Positions 30,247-41,837 are shown, numbered from the stretch's first letter. The stretch is 64,000 nucleotides of DNA from Favolaschia claudopus (GCA_037176885.1 JAWWNJ010000279.1:40973-104972), one strand, 5' to 3'. Notes: generated from the sequence alone by a model not told the origin. Translations and numbers: made by a program.

Positions 30247-33200
30247 ATGCAAATACAATCATCAATTTTTGCCGAGTATTTGAAAATCGTCTCCCAATCG
30301 TCTCCTCTCTTCGCTCGCGAGACTTTCATGGATCTAGACGTCGACGACCTCGAGGCGGCATTCATCCCCGCCGATTGGATCGGAAAGAAGAAGAAATACT
30401 CCGAAGACCTACCTGCTTCTGTCATCGCTGCGAAAAATGCCGTATTCAGCTGTCCCACCTCAGCCACGGAGATTGCAATAGCAGACAAAAACCTACCTGT
30501 GCTGAAGTTTGTCGACATCAAACTCCCGCGAGTCTCTTCGGAGCTTGTCTATGGGCAAAGTGCTCTGTGGTTTAGCAAGGACGAGCCGGCTAGCGACATC
30601 ACCTTCTTACGAGAGCGAAATATTCCTCCTCCTCGGGTGCTGTACCAATTGCGTCGCAAATCTGGACAGGCGTGGTTAGACGGAGCCAAATCGATATCCG
30701 ACCCACGTTATAACGATGGTCAAGATCGTTTTCCGCTTTACGTCTTGACACTTTGGACGGAGATGTCACAAATGGTGGAGGAGCAGGGGGCCTGGAAGAG
30801 AAGTGTTGAGTGGCTGAGAATGCAGCGGGAGAAATGCAAGGATGAGCTTACTCGGGATATCATCGACGAGGCGGGAAAAGCTTTGAAGACGATGGCACGG
30901 GATGCTCCGCTCACATACGGCCGTCAGTCGGTGTCGACGATAGATCTCCGAGAGTTTCTCGGCACGGTCTGGCTGAAAACGAATAACATCGATATCATGA
31001 TGGAGGATTTGGCGGATCGAGTCGCTTCTGATCCTGGAGTGGCGGGCAAAGTAATTGTGGCGCCGCTTGCTTTCGCAAATGCAGTACTTGCGGCCCGTAA
31101 GGGAGAGTATACGAGGGAGAAGGCGAGATTGCTGCACCGCTACGAGTGTGAGGTTAAAGAGCATAAGAAGGAAAGGATCGTCTTCCCGGCAAATGTCGCA
31201 AATTGCCATTGGATTGCGGGTGTTATCGATTTCCGGCACAAGACTATCAGCTTTGGTGAGTAATTGGTGCCTTTCGAGATATATTGAATACTTACAATTG
31301 TCAGGCGACTCCATGTCGGAATGGGTTGCCCCAGAAGAGAGGTTGGTGGGGGGTTTGATGCGGTGGCTTCAGATGCAATTTGGAGGAGGATTCAGCTGCG
31401 AATACGACGGGTTAGAGCATGGAAATCAACAGGACAACTTCAGTTGCGGAGTCGTGATGGAAAATACCTGCCAGCGAGCGATCTTCCCCAATACACCGCT
31501 CTGGATTCCCCGTCTAGCCGTCCGTGCGCGGCTCGAGCATTTTTTGAAGTATGCGTCCACCCAGGTGGAGCGTGTGGAGTCCAAAACGGCTGAGGTTCGT
31601 ACATCAGCGGCACTATCTGCATAAAACAATACTCACGCACCTTTAGACTGTATTCCGTCCTGCCCAGAAAGAAAATGAAGTACTCTGCGAGCATCCAGCG
31701 TTTGGCGCTCGGGTAGGACGTGGAGATCACAATTTTGAGGACAACACACAGTCGTTGGCACACGGCCGTCGAGTGCGAATCACAGACCTTTTAAATCCTC
31801 AAGACGACGCCATCTCGATTCAATCCAGCGAATCATCGTCGTCCCGCGGGTCCGTCGTCCTCCTTGGAAAAGCAGCGTGGTCGGACGATGAAGCGAGTAG
31901 CACAGGCGGTGACGGTGGCGGCGGCGGCAGTGATGGTGGAGGCGGCGGCGGCAGCGATGGCGGAGGCGGAGGTGGAGGTGGAGGTGGAGGTGATGTGGAT
32001 GTGGATTGGGATGCAGGCGGAGACGGATACACCACCGGCGGCTTTGAATCCAGCGAGCGCGCGTCTGCATCATCATTGTTGGCAGACGAGTTTGCGAGCT
32101 CGGGCGATGATTTTGGACCGGCGAACACGTCGTCAGAGGGCTTTTCTGTGGCTGGAGATGTCGAGTCGATGGGTGCAGAAGGAGAGGACACAGATTCAGT
32201 GATGGACTTGGACCCACCGCCGATTTCTGATCGACCTCCGAGTCCGGTTCCTCCTCAGACTTCACTGTTGGGACTCTTCAAGGGATCGAAACAGACGAAG
32301 CCGGAGAAGTTTGCGCCTCCGCCTCCGCCGAAGAAACGAGGTCGCCCGAAGGTGGATGACAGCGAGAGTGAGAGTAGCCGCGTTCCCACGAAGAAGAAGT
32401 TGAAGAAAGAGCGCCCGCCGACTCCTCCGCCTTCTCCGCCCAATGTCGGCATCAGTAAATCGTCGAAAGCCGCCAGAGAGTTGATGAGAAAACTGAAAGC
32501 AGGAGTTCTTCATCTGGAGCCGAGCCATCCCAAACGTTGGCAAGACTTCAAAGATGCTTGTCTTGAGCTCGATCCGGAAGCCGAATTCATGGGCGATACC
32601 GATATTCAAGAGATGCGACGCATTCGGCACTCTGCGTGTGGCACAAAAGTCACAGGAAGAATTCCGTACGAAGTTTTACGGTTCAGATCACATTGCAACA
32701 AAGAGTGCCCAATAATTCACAAGGATGCGGGGATGTCGACGCTCAAGAAGATCATAAAATCGGCTACTGCTGGCCTCAAGCTCTCGAAACTGGGACGATC
32801 GCGAACGACAAGTCCTGAACCTGATAAGCCTTGTTCAGGGGTCACGGACGACGATATCCCCAACGTTCAACGATACTTGCGGCGAACCAGCGCTCCGGGT
32901 GGAGGGTCTCGATCTGTGTTCAAGATTGCGATGGAAAATTTCAAGAAACCGTTCATCAAACTGTCCTCTGGGCGCCAGGAAGAGGTTCGCGACCGCCAAT
33001 ACCACGAGCAGAAGTGGCGTAACGATCATGCTCGACTCCGCGTTTTTTCTACCAGCTGCGACAAAACAGTTCCCGCGCGAAAACCTCGAACTCTCCCCTG
33101 TCCTCCCTGTACATCCTTACTCAACAATAGGGCGTTCAAACGCGCACTCAAAAAACAGGGACCGTCGCATCCAGACAACTATATCTTCACAAACCACTTG

Positions 33201-36200
33201 TTTCGAAATCCCATCCTCGGTGAACTGTACGGACGTTGTGCTGGCTTGAGAGAAATCATTGAACATCCGGTGCGTATTCTCGTATCACAGTGGGTGTTAC
33301 TAAACTTATTATATCTGATAGGACGCGAAAAATACGCCCTGTATTCGCTACGCTCAAGGTGTTCTTGCTGGTAAATACAAAAACGAAGTTTTCAACGGCC
33401 TCGTTGAGGCGATGGTTACTAAAACGGATCGTGAAGAGCGCGGTGTCGGCATGCAGAACTTCAAATACGCTCCTGCGTACGATGAGTTCTGCAATATCAT
33501 CCGGATCAATAGCCCTGCCGCCTATCGCGCCTTCCAGGAGCACCTTCCCTCACGCAGCGAGCGAAGCTTTCGGTAGATTTGCTTTGTTTGTCTCGTTTTT
33601 CAACCAGTTTGTACTCAACATTTAATTGTTAGGGCCAAAGAGGCACGCGAACCCCGGTTTCCCATGGATATTTCCGATCGCAACTTCCAACTCGTCGCCG
33701 AACACTTGGCTGCATTGAATTATGACGGCCCAGTGGGTTTGAGCTGCGACGATACTAAGCTATTCGCCTCCTTTCGGTTGTATTGGGACAAAGAGAAGAA
33801 CTCACATGTTCTCGTTGGGGGAACGGATGGGCCTCTTCGGGTTGCTGATCCAGAGCATGTAAAAGAAGTGATTGCGGCAGCGAAGGCAAAGAAAGCGACA
33901 AAAGTGAGTGCTGTCAGCTCTCGGGATTCATTTCTTCCGTTAACAAGTTCTTCAGGTTCGTGTTTGGTGTCTCACAATTCCCATCCCCGGTATAACACCT
34001 ATCATCGTTGCGGCTCTTCCGATCGGGAACGATTTGACGGCAGAAACTCTCCTCGAATATTTGAACAAGGTCGTTCACGGACTCATCGATCATAACATCA
34101 ACATCATATCGTATGCTTGTGATGGCACCGGGACTGAGCGCCGCATTCAGGAGATGTTCGTGAACCAGGCGTCAGAAAAAATCGAGCATCTCATACCAGA
34201 TCCTCGAGGGAAAGGCCCACCGCTGCGTATCATCATAGCCGTTGTTCGCGGTCACTTAATTTGCATGATACAGGACTCAAAACATGGTCTCAAAACTTTG
34301 CGCAACAATCTCTTCTCGGGTGCGAAGTTGTTGACTATAGGGAGCTACACGGCAATTTACTCGCACATCTGCGAGATCGCTTTCGCGGAGGGTTCACCGC
34401 CTTACCATCGGGATGTCGTCAAAATGGATCGGCAGGATGACAACGCCGCAACACGTTTGTTTTCTGCAGATACCCTCAAATACCTCGCCGACCACCATCC
34501 CGAATATCTTGGCGAAATCGTCTACCTCTTCGTTTTCGGCGAGCTGATTGATGCGTACCAGAACAGGACGATAGATCATGCAGAGCGAGTCAAACTTGTT
34601 CTGCGTGCTCGCTATTTCCTCGATTCCTGGTGCTCTTTCCTCAAACTCGCAGATTACCCCAAATCGGTCTATTTCCTCTCGCACGAGGCCGAAGACATCA
34701 CCCGCATCATCATCGAAGGATATCTGGCTCTCCTATACACACATCGCGACCACCTCGGTCAAGTCTTCCCTCTCCTTCCTTGGCTACACTCCAGCGAGGC
34801 TTGTGAGCATGTTTTTGGCGAAGCACGCCGCATCGTCAAGGACTTCACTATGCTGGACTTCTTCTATCTTATCCCGAAACTTCGGGTCAAGCTTCGGGCG
34901 GCCGTTCTTCGCGGGAAAGCTTCCAATCCCAAAAGTCGCGCCACCGGTTACGCTCATACTTATTTCGACACCACTGGGATCGACATCCTTGCCCTCTCCT
35001 CGTTTCCGGATGACGACACTATCGCTGAAATCGCCTCAGAAGCCTCGGAGGAAGCAGACAGCTTACTGGCTCTCCTTGGCTTGGTTCCTTCGCAATTACA
35101 CCCCGAAAAGGCTGTAGAATCGTCTACCTTGCCGAGTATTTCCAGCTGGTACGATAACACGGGCGACGACTCGGATGCATCGGACTATGCCGAAAGCATC
35201 TCATCGGCGCAGGAACTGCAGGATATTATTGATCGCGCAGCTGACGACAATGATCAACGTACAAGGGCCGAGAACGACGAGCTCTTGAACTTAACCTCTG
35301 CGGCTCTCGCCTTGTCAGCGGACGACATGATTCAGATGTGCGTGTTGATATTAGTATTTGCTTCATGGCGTTGTGGCTGATATAACTCGCCAAGTCATCG
35401 GCTTCCAGACACTGACACCACAGCCGAGGTATTTGACGAGATTATCGCAGAGGAACAAGCTGCCCTCGATCTCCCCGCCCTAAATATCGAACCTTCAAAG
35501 CCTTTGGGTCGAGGTACGGCTGTTCCCGACAATCTTGATTTCGACTATCTCGTGGATTTACGGCGCCGGCACCAAACGATGCAAGCTGCAGTTGGTGTGC
35601 GAACACGGGTTGGAGACAGCCCGGATTCAGAGAAAGCTAAGGATCGCTCGTTGCGGCAGCAGCTCATCCGCAAATTCCATCTCGCTCTGAAAGAGGAACA
35701 GGACACGGCTACAGGTACTGGTTTGGAACGCGCCGCTCGCTGGCGTGCTCCAGCTCGTGGGGGAGGCGATTCGAAGACTCCTGAAAAGAATCAGGTTGCC
35801 GGAAATTCAGCCAATGCTGCGTTAGCTGCAAACGCCGTCGCGAAAGCCGTATGATTCCTTTATTTCCGCCATATGATCATGTATTTATGGCTATAAAAAC
35901 ATAGGCTGCCGTCAAGCGAAAGGCTGTCTACACGAAAGCCAGTGTGCCAAACCTTCCTGAAGTCATTGCTGCGCGGGTTACGCCCATACGGCCAATTACC
36001 ATCCATGACTTTGGATTTATTTTCACGCGTCGCGGGCTGATGGTGGGACACGGTGAATATTTATTGGTTTCTTCCCACTTTTCAATGCTCATATCAATCT
36101 ACTAGTGTTTGAGATGTATTCAAAAGGCGGCGGCAAATATGGAAAACACGAACCAGTCACCGAGTCATCCAATATCTCAGCACTCTCGAAGATTTCGGTC

Positions 36201-36494
36201 CAGGTGTATGAGCACGGGCACGGCGCCCAATTCAGGGCAATTACCACCGCCACTGCGGTTGTTCAATCCAAGCAATTCGCTCATGTCGAGCCCTTCCAGT
36301 TCGTGTGCTTACTCTCTTCACATCCAAAGATTGTTCCTGCCGGGATCGAGCTTGGGCTAGACGATATCAATCGGTTCAAGGCACTTTTACGGGGCTCAGA
36401 CAAGTTCGAGAATGCGATGAAATTGTTTCGCAAGAGAGGAAAGAAGGCGGGAGTAGGGATGGGCGAAGATTCGGGCGAGGAGGTCGACGAATAG
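30247..36494 (+). CDS. Ulp1-type cysteine protease fused to an RNase-H-like transposase, nine exons
   Basis: Exons: 30247-31255, 31305-31594, 31647-33269, 33322-33572, 33633-33903, 33956-35337, 35395-35848, 35905-36052, 36106-36494. They sum to 5,817 bases, 1,938 codons with no stop, and every intron is 49-60 bp with GT-AG ends. Residues 240-420 form a C48 protease: His 321 (CHWIAGVID), Asp 338, Gln 378/379 and Cys 384 (DNFSCGVV). The middle has a poly-Gly tract, Pro-rich blocks, an AT-hook (KRGRPK, about 663) and Cys/His pairs (about 761-787, 904-921). The transposase part has GVGMQNFKYAP, LSCDDTKLF (about 1097), YACDGTGTE (about 1202), DSKHGLKTLRNN (about 1255) and CEHVFGEAR (about 1430). 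These acidic residues suit a DDE/D fold like P/THAP9 or hAT enzymes. Two separate genes remain possible if a start exists within exon 3. Confidence 0.85.
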
Positions 36495-36718
36495 TTTATA
36501 TATTGAATATATATTTGTGGAAATTTTTACCGCGCCTAAAACCAGTTTCTGGGGTTGCGAAATAGTGTCAAAACGCGCCCAAAGGGCGCGGAGGCGAAAA
36601 AAACGAGTTTTACCAGGCTAGGTCCCGTCCGGACAAAAATCCCAACTTTCGCCCAAAATTTGTCCGGACAAAAATTGGCCAATCGGGCTCCGGCGGGACC
36701 TAGCCTCCAAAGGCATTA
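36495..36718. promoter_or_regulatory. right subterminal region of the transposon
   Basis: It contains two CCGGACAAAAAT motifs, GCTAGGTCCC and its inverse GGGACCTAGC, and a GCGCCCAAAGGGCGCG palindrome near 36575. The polyadenylation signal of the fusion gene is expected here. Confidence 0.5.
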
Positions 36719-36737
36719 TCAGGGGTCCTATAGAAAG

Positions 36738-36898
36738 AGAACTCACCCTCAGTCTCCCGCAATGTGGGATGAAAGACTGAGGGTGGTGGACAGACGAGCG
36801 CGGTTTATATGTAAGAACAAGGCTGTATGATAAGTATCAGATATCTATCAAGGGCCGGAGCGGCGGGGCGGCTACCCGGAATAATTCATATTCTGACA
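36738..36898 (-). repeat. copia 5' LTR (copy 1), outer part
   Basis: Remainder of the LTR cut by the DNA transposon. It ends in CTGACA and is followed by the copia target duplication GACGA. Confidence 0.9.
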
Positions 36899-36903
36899 GA
36901 CGA

Positions 36904-37620
36904 CGCACCTCGGATTTATACCGAATTGCTGAGACTTGGGAGACCTCTTCGTCAGCGGCATGTATAGTCCTGCAGGCCGTCTTGACTGGCATTGGCGCTC
37001 AAGCGAGAGGGAGCGCCGTCGGACGCGGCCGCCGTCGAAGAGAAGTAAATCCCTGTAGTCGACACCTTTCCGACATTAAAGTGGATTGGACAGTGTTGGG
37101 ATGAGTTGCGAGTACGAGGAAGCGCTGACAGTTCAGCTGCATGCCTCCGTTGCGGACACTTGGTGTATACATTCTATCCCACTAAAATCTCGTTAGCAAA
37201 CTTTCCGCGATAAGAAGTGGCACGATGCACCTCGTCTCACTTATCATACTCTTGCGCGTCCCTTTCCTTACGATCGTCCGGCACCCGCCTCGCTTTCCCT
37301 TGGCCACTTGCTCTGCTTTGCGCCGCTTGCCGACCGCACTGGGGGGCATCGAAATGGATTCGGACGTTGTTGCTGTCGAGTCGCGCGTCTCCCAACATCG
37401 TTTGGGTTCTAAGGGATTCGTTTCGGAAGCGTGGTAGTGGTTTGGAGGATTGGGGGGCTGTGAGGTGAGGAAGCGCGGACGCTTCGCCGTTCCGCTGCAA
37501 GCCTCCGTCTTTCGAATATACGCGTTTGGGGGGCCAAGATGTATTGACTCTGCTACATATGAACACTTGGTGTATATATCCATTCACTTCGAGTTCCCGT
37601 CATAGCAGCCACAGTCATTT
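36904..37620 (-). pseudogene. degenerate transposase-gene relics
   Basis: On the minus strand short blocks recur: GGLQRNGEASALP (from about 37505), a GMQLN block near 37140, and EVHRATSYRGKFANEI near 37225. They correspond to the block [14 protein letters not shown] at 52870 in a recognisable transposase C-terminus, and to similar pieces near 53700 and 54340. Stops and frame changes separate them. They are probably decayed fragments of one transposase family. The copia element inserted at the edge of this relic. Confidence 0.45.
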
Positions 37621-38030
37621 TTAGCTTGCAAGATCGCCCAAGGCTTCCAGCCAGCCGCTCTTAAAGGGGTCGAGCGAGGCTTCCTCTAGCAAGCCTGTAT
37701 AAAAGGTGTAGGCGTGGTAGATAAAATCTTGAAGATGTTCGAGGGCGAGAGGAGAAGTGAAGGAACGCAGCGAGTCGAGAAGCTTATGGAAAGCGAAAGT
37801 CCACAAACGAGTGATGATGTTGTATTTGGTGGGGATGTTACGGAGGGATGCGGGAATGCTGGGTGCGAGGGATATTCGAGTAGATTGTGAATGTTCTCTG
37901 CAAGTCTGAGAACCCGTTCTCGATTAGCGAAGTATTCCGGTATTTGGATCGGAGAAGAAACCCAGCCTTTGTGATCCTCGATTTGACGCTTCCACTTTTC
38001 CCATTCCTCGTCGTGTTCAGCATCATATAA
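37621..38030 (-). pseudogene. EST1/SMG-type protein fragment
   Basis: One frame gives EEWEKWKRQIEDHKGW and FANRERVLRLAENIH. After a shift near 37860 another gives IPASLRNIPTKYNIITRLW, FHKLLDSLR, LQDFIYHAYTFYTGLLEE and WLEALGDLAS, ending at a stop. The second part resembles the helical repeat region of EST1/SMG5-7 family proteins (telomerase and nonsense-decay factors), especially the conserved A...FYTGLLEE...WLEALGDLA stretch. The frame change and the stop right after the motif mark it as a fragment. A second copy is at 61075-61484. Confidence 0.55.
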
Positions 38031-38131
38031 AGATCAGAGATGATGCAGAAACATATTTGCCAGCGGATTTCGGTGTCAGAAGTGCATCTTGAGTGCCTTT
38101 GATCTTGAGCAGAACACGACCGAAGTCCTAG

Positions 38132-38576
38132 GTCTCATCTAGTGTACATGGCAGGTCAGTTCTGCCGGTCTGCCAGGCAGAACGGCAATTGCCGGATTTC
38201 GGCAGAATTGGCAGAACCTAATAAGGAAATTATCCCCGGAGCGCAAGTGCAGCCAATTTTGGTGCAAAATAACACTAAAGATGCAGTGTGTGGACTCAGT
38301 GAAGATATTCTAGACTGTATACCACTCTACATCTGATACCATATTGCAAGTGGTCGATTTGGTGGAGACCCTTTCTCTCACGTGACATTCGGCGAGCTGC
38401 CGCTTACTCGGCTAACCTTTCAGAATTGATCAGGGCTCTCCGGCATTCACGGAAGGCATTAGCCGATGGGTTCTGCCAGGTTCTGCCCAAGCTCCTCGAG
38501 CTACTGCCGGCAATTGCCAGGTTGGCAGAATTGATGGGCAGAACTCTGCCATTCTGCCAGTCACACTAGTCTCATC
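38132..38576. mobile_element. hAT-type MITE, 8-bp target duplication GTCTCATC (copy 1)
   Basis: GTCTCATC at 38132-38139 and 38569-38576 flanks 429 bp. The element begins TAGTGTACATGGCAG and ends in the near-inverse CTGCCAGTCACACTA. Both ends carry many TGGCAGAA/TTCTGCC words, and CGGCAATTGCCG occurs on each side. An 8-bp duplication fits hAT elements. Confidence 0.85.
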
Positions 38577-38752
38577 CCAGTGCTCTGAGTCTCAAAGTAC
38601 TCGCAACTCAGAGAAAATGGGCGGAAAACTGAGTTGATCGGAATTTGTTGGGATGGCACAAAACAGAAGCAATGGAAGTAGAATTCGTTGGGGCGCTTCT
38701 GAACAGTCGCATACAGGATAGAACTAGCTGGACTGAGTCCCTGTTAGAGTCG

Positions 38753-39219
38753 TACAGTTGGATATCTCACAATGCATAGGGTCCGTGGACCCCCAAACCT
38801 TATGGATTATGAGCATTATGCATTTCGAACTGGTGTCACGCAGTGTGACCAGAGTGACCACGTCACGGATTTCACTATATTTGGTAGTTCGGGGGATGCC
38901 GGAGGGACCAAAAATCTCTGAGCGTATATGGTAAATGATCGTAAAAGTTGCCAGAACGCACACATTTAACCAACATTCAACTCAAATAAGGAGCCATACG
39001 ATGATTTTTCTCTAAAACGGTTCAAAAGGTTAGTATTTTGAGCTAATGTTGGCCAAAACAGGGATTTCAAAATGCATAACGCATACCCAAACCTTATGCA
39101 TTATGCAAAATCAACAAAATGCATAAAACCCCCGCCTACCAAGTCGGTGGACCCCCAAACCCTATGCATTATGAGGTTTATGCATTTTGACCTTATGCAT
39201 TATGAGATATCCAACTGTA
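38753..39219. mobile_element. MITE, ends CAGTTGGATATCTCA, TA target duplication (copy 1)
   Basis: The end at 38755 (CAGTTGGATATCTCA.AATGCATA) is inverted at 39217, with TA on both sides. The interior repeats AATGCATAA/TTATGCATT many times. Non-coding. Confidence 0.8.
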
Positions 39220-39619
39220 CTTGCGGTTGCGTGGCAGGAAGGTGTCGGTGTCACATATGTCACAAGGTGTGACAGAAAGGCGTCGCAAAACTTGAGTTAT
39301 GGGGCCTTAACATTCAAGGGAAACTCATGCTTAAAAATCTCATAGGGATAGAAGATTGTATCAACTACAGAGGAAAGATGTAACTAAGGCATGCCGCCCA
39401 ATATTGACGGCGTAATGAGGTTTCGGAAATGGGTGTCTCAGAACCAAAGATACGCAAACTCGTATTCAATCTCTGAGGCACAATGCTTATTTGAGAGCTT
39501 CCCTCAACTCAAGGAGGTTCAGAGGAGTTAAAGCTCAACACCATTTTTCATTAGAGCAGACAAAGCAAGTACATGTTACACAATAGGTGGAGCACTGACA
39601 GATTGAAGGAGAGAGAAAA
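39220..39619. other. no gene seen
   Basis: Spacer between the MITE and the 3' end of the next gene. It contains a small palindromic word, GTCACATATGTCAC. The gene's 3' UTR must lie here. Confidence 0.5.
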
Positions 39620-41837
39620 CTACATCATACTATGGCGACCGATAGCGATGAGAGATTGAGTCAAAAACCAGTAATCAAAAGCTTCTTGGAAGTCGCGAGA
39701 TTCTCCCTCTGGAACGTAACGAACCTCGGCGAGGCGGAGGGCATATTCAACTGGGAAGCGGATGCTGCGGTGGCAGGTCTGGATATGAAAAGTACCTTCC
39801 CTAGCCAAGACATCGCGCTCGGCAACGGTACCGCCAGGAATTCCATAACCCTCTCCATGGGTGTTGATAGGGCCCAACTGTTGGGCGATTGAGCTCGGCG
39901 TATGAATCAGAGAACAAAGGAAAGACGCACCGAGATACGACCGCCCGCTGGATCAACAAAGGGCGAGCCTGTAGCAGCCCACGCAAGCATCTGAGAGCGA
40001 AAGGCCGGGGAGTCGATGCGGTCTAGGTCAACGATGGAGTGGAATGCTCCCTTTGCGGCAGCGAACATCGCAGGACAAGGAGTGCCGATGCCACGCAGGT
40101 ATCGCTCGATGAGCATGTGGAAGGTGAGAGTGATGTCGCCTGTGATACCGCGCAAAGAGTCGAGGAGTTCCGCTGAGTTGGGAGCGTTCACAATGTCGAG
40201 AACGGCCAGCAGAGAGTCTGCAGAGCTGATGCGAGAGGTTTCCATCACGCTGAAAAACGTGTCTGACCCGCCTTCGAAGTTGCGGATTGCCTGTGGTGAA
40301 GAGTTCAGTAAGCAGGTTGAGACGTGAATGAAGACAACTCACCCAAGGCAGGTTGACCCCGTTTCTGCATGCCAGAAGATACCCCGTGCGGAAAGAGGTG
40401 GGCTCCGGTTTGTCGAACGTGTCATTCGCAACGGTAGGCAGATAAAGCATGTGTACACCGAGGGATTCCGTCATGCGTAGCACGGTCGCGGTAGCGGAAC
40501 GCTGCAGCCTGAACTAGGATTGAGATTACAAAATAACAAACAGTGCAGACACTCACCTCTGCGCCATGATAAGTGATGAGATGGGTTTGAAAAGCACTAA
40601 GATCATCCGTCTCGGAAGTCGCAAGGAAGTCTAGCACTTGGCGCGTGAGGGCGGGGAACCATTCATAGGTAAAGTTGCGCGAGAGGGCGCGGAGATCGCA
40701 GTGGTTGACAATATACTGAAAAAGAGCGACGCTGATTGAGGGGATCAATTGACCAAGGATGTGGGCAAGGCCGCAGAGAGCGTCCAAACGTTTGAATTTG
40801 ACGAGCCGTGCGGGCGAAGCAGGGATGGATGAGGGGAGTATGCGAAGGGTGAGCGCATTGTCCTCTCCGTGGTTGAAATAGGTAGATTCGTCGGCAAGCT
40901 CCCGTTGGAGCGCTGCGTGAACAACCTCGCGTTCCACCCCTTCCCCCACTGCCTCATCCGTGGTCCTGCACTTGAAGTTAGACAAGAAGGATTCCAAGTT
41001 CAGGAAAGAACTTACATTACAAAACTGCGCTCCGGATTTAAGAGCTGTGTATAATCACCTGTTCTACCAAGCTGATCTATTACTGCTACAAATGCGTCCA
41101 CCATCTCGTCGATATTGGCTCCGCGGATTGACAGGGGAGGACAGATCCTGCGCCTTGGACAGCCCACTGCCTGAGGTCATGCGTGAATCGGTTGGGGCTG
41201 AAATCACCACGAGAGTGAGGCTGGTATGTGTTCTCGTCGCCCCAGATCCTAGGAGGAAGAGAGAAGTCGGGCTCGGGGGACAACGAGCGCGTGCGGGCTC
41301 GGGGGACGGGGAGGTCACCAAGCACACGGAGAGAGCGAGGTGGGCGAGTTAAGGCAGGTGGGGCGGAGACGGTTGCGGGCGCAGGTGCGGCACTGGCGGT
41401 ACTGGCGGGATCGCGAAGCACGCGGCGCGGAAGCTCGGAAGTGGAGGTGGCGGCATCTGCAGTGGTGCGCACACGCGGACGGCTTGGTGTGGTGGCTGGA
41501 GCGCTGCCTGCTGGAGTGTTTTGAGGAGCAGGTGCAGCGTGTGCGTTCGAACGCGTCAACCGAGGGGTCTGGGCGGCGGTGTTGCGAGGGGTGCGCTGCG
41601 AAGATATCAGTTGAAACGAGAAAAGCAAGGAGTTTTGCTTCCACATACCCAGAACAAACGCGCTACGGTGCGCTCTTCTTCCTCGCTGTCGACTTCCTCC
41701 CCTCCCGACGTATTCACGTCGTCATCAGAGCGCATACTGTTGCCATCGCACGGAAACAGCGAGTAAATGTGCTGACCGAGGCAGTCATGGCCATGGCGGC
41801 GGCCGTCCGAAGAAATGTAGCTCAGCTCAGTTCCCAT
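39620..41837 (-). CDS. conserved hypothetical protein, seven exons (copy 1)
   Basis: Exons on the minus strand: 41837-41649, 41595-41208, 41166-41016, 40965-40557, 40501-40343, 40290-39931, 39877-39620. They join to 637 codons with all phases consistent; introns are 41-55 bp. The first 200 residues are acidic, then Pro/Ala/Thr/Arg-rich and probably disordered ([22 protein letters not shown]). The rest is globular and helical ([50 protein letters not shown]). I do not recognise the family. Further exon-like sequence upstream (41892-42212) is cut off by a chromovirus fragment, so the true start may be lost. The second copy is at 63076-64000. Confidence 0.6.

Larger units (their letters stand above)
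29947..36737 (+). mobile_element. 6.8-kb DNA transposon encoding an Ulp1-transposase fusion
   Basis: The ends AGGACCCCTGA (29955-29965) and TCAGGGGTCCT (36719-36729) are exact inverses. ATAGAAAG flanks both (29947-29954, 36730-36737), an 8-bp target duplication. The unoccupied site, with one ATAGAAAG, is seen in the copy-2 LTR at about 60186-60193, so the limits are certain. CCGGACAAAAAT-type repeats occur three times near the left end (29992, 30036, 30081) and twice near the right end (36628, 36663), all in one orientation. One open, nine-exon gene fills the element. An 8-bp duplication fits hAT, P-type and KDZ-type elements. Confidence 0.95.
18942..36903 (-). mobile_element. Ty1/copia retrotransposon, copy 1, interrupted twice
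   Basis: LTRs lie at 18947-19264 and at 29808-29954 plus 36738-36898. GACGA target duplications lie at 18942-18946 and 36899-36903. The order within pol is protease, integrase, reverse transcriptase, RNase H, which defines copia. The chromovirus (21783-27704) splits the integrase, and the DNA transposon (29955-36729) splits the 5' LTR. Apart from these insertions the coding region is open. The 3' LTR has a 10-bp tandem addition (CAGTACTCAC) absent from the 5' LTR. Confidence 0.95.
18530..40546 (+). repeat. segmental duplication, copy 1 (partner 54346-64000)
   Basis: From 18530 onward the sequence matches 54346 onward almost base for base (offset 35,816), including unique flank, copia element, its GACGA target duplication and the DNA beyond it. 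Extra material here consists of the chromovirus interior and the DNA transposon. The partner reaches the window edge, so the true right limit is unknown; 40546 is the point corresponding to base 64000. Confidence 0.9.

Noticed and set aside
31780..32265. Antisense frames rich in Pro/His over the poly-Gly tract
   Set aside because: They mirror the Gly/Ser-coding repeat of the transposase gene and have no independent support.
37110..37145. A conserved structured RNA formed by GAGGAAGCGC...GCCTC hairpins at several places
   Set aside because: The same stretch encodes a conserved peptide block on the minus strand in the transposase fragment at 52870, which explains the recurrence more simply. 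Pairing is poor at 52868 and 53697.
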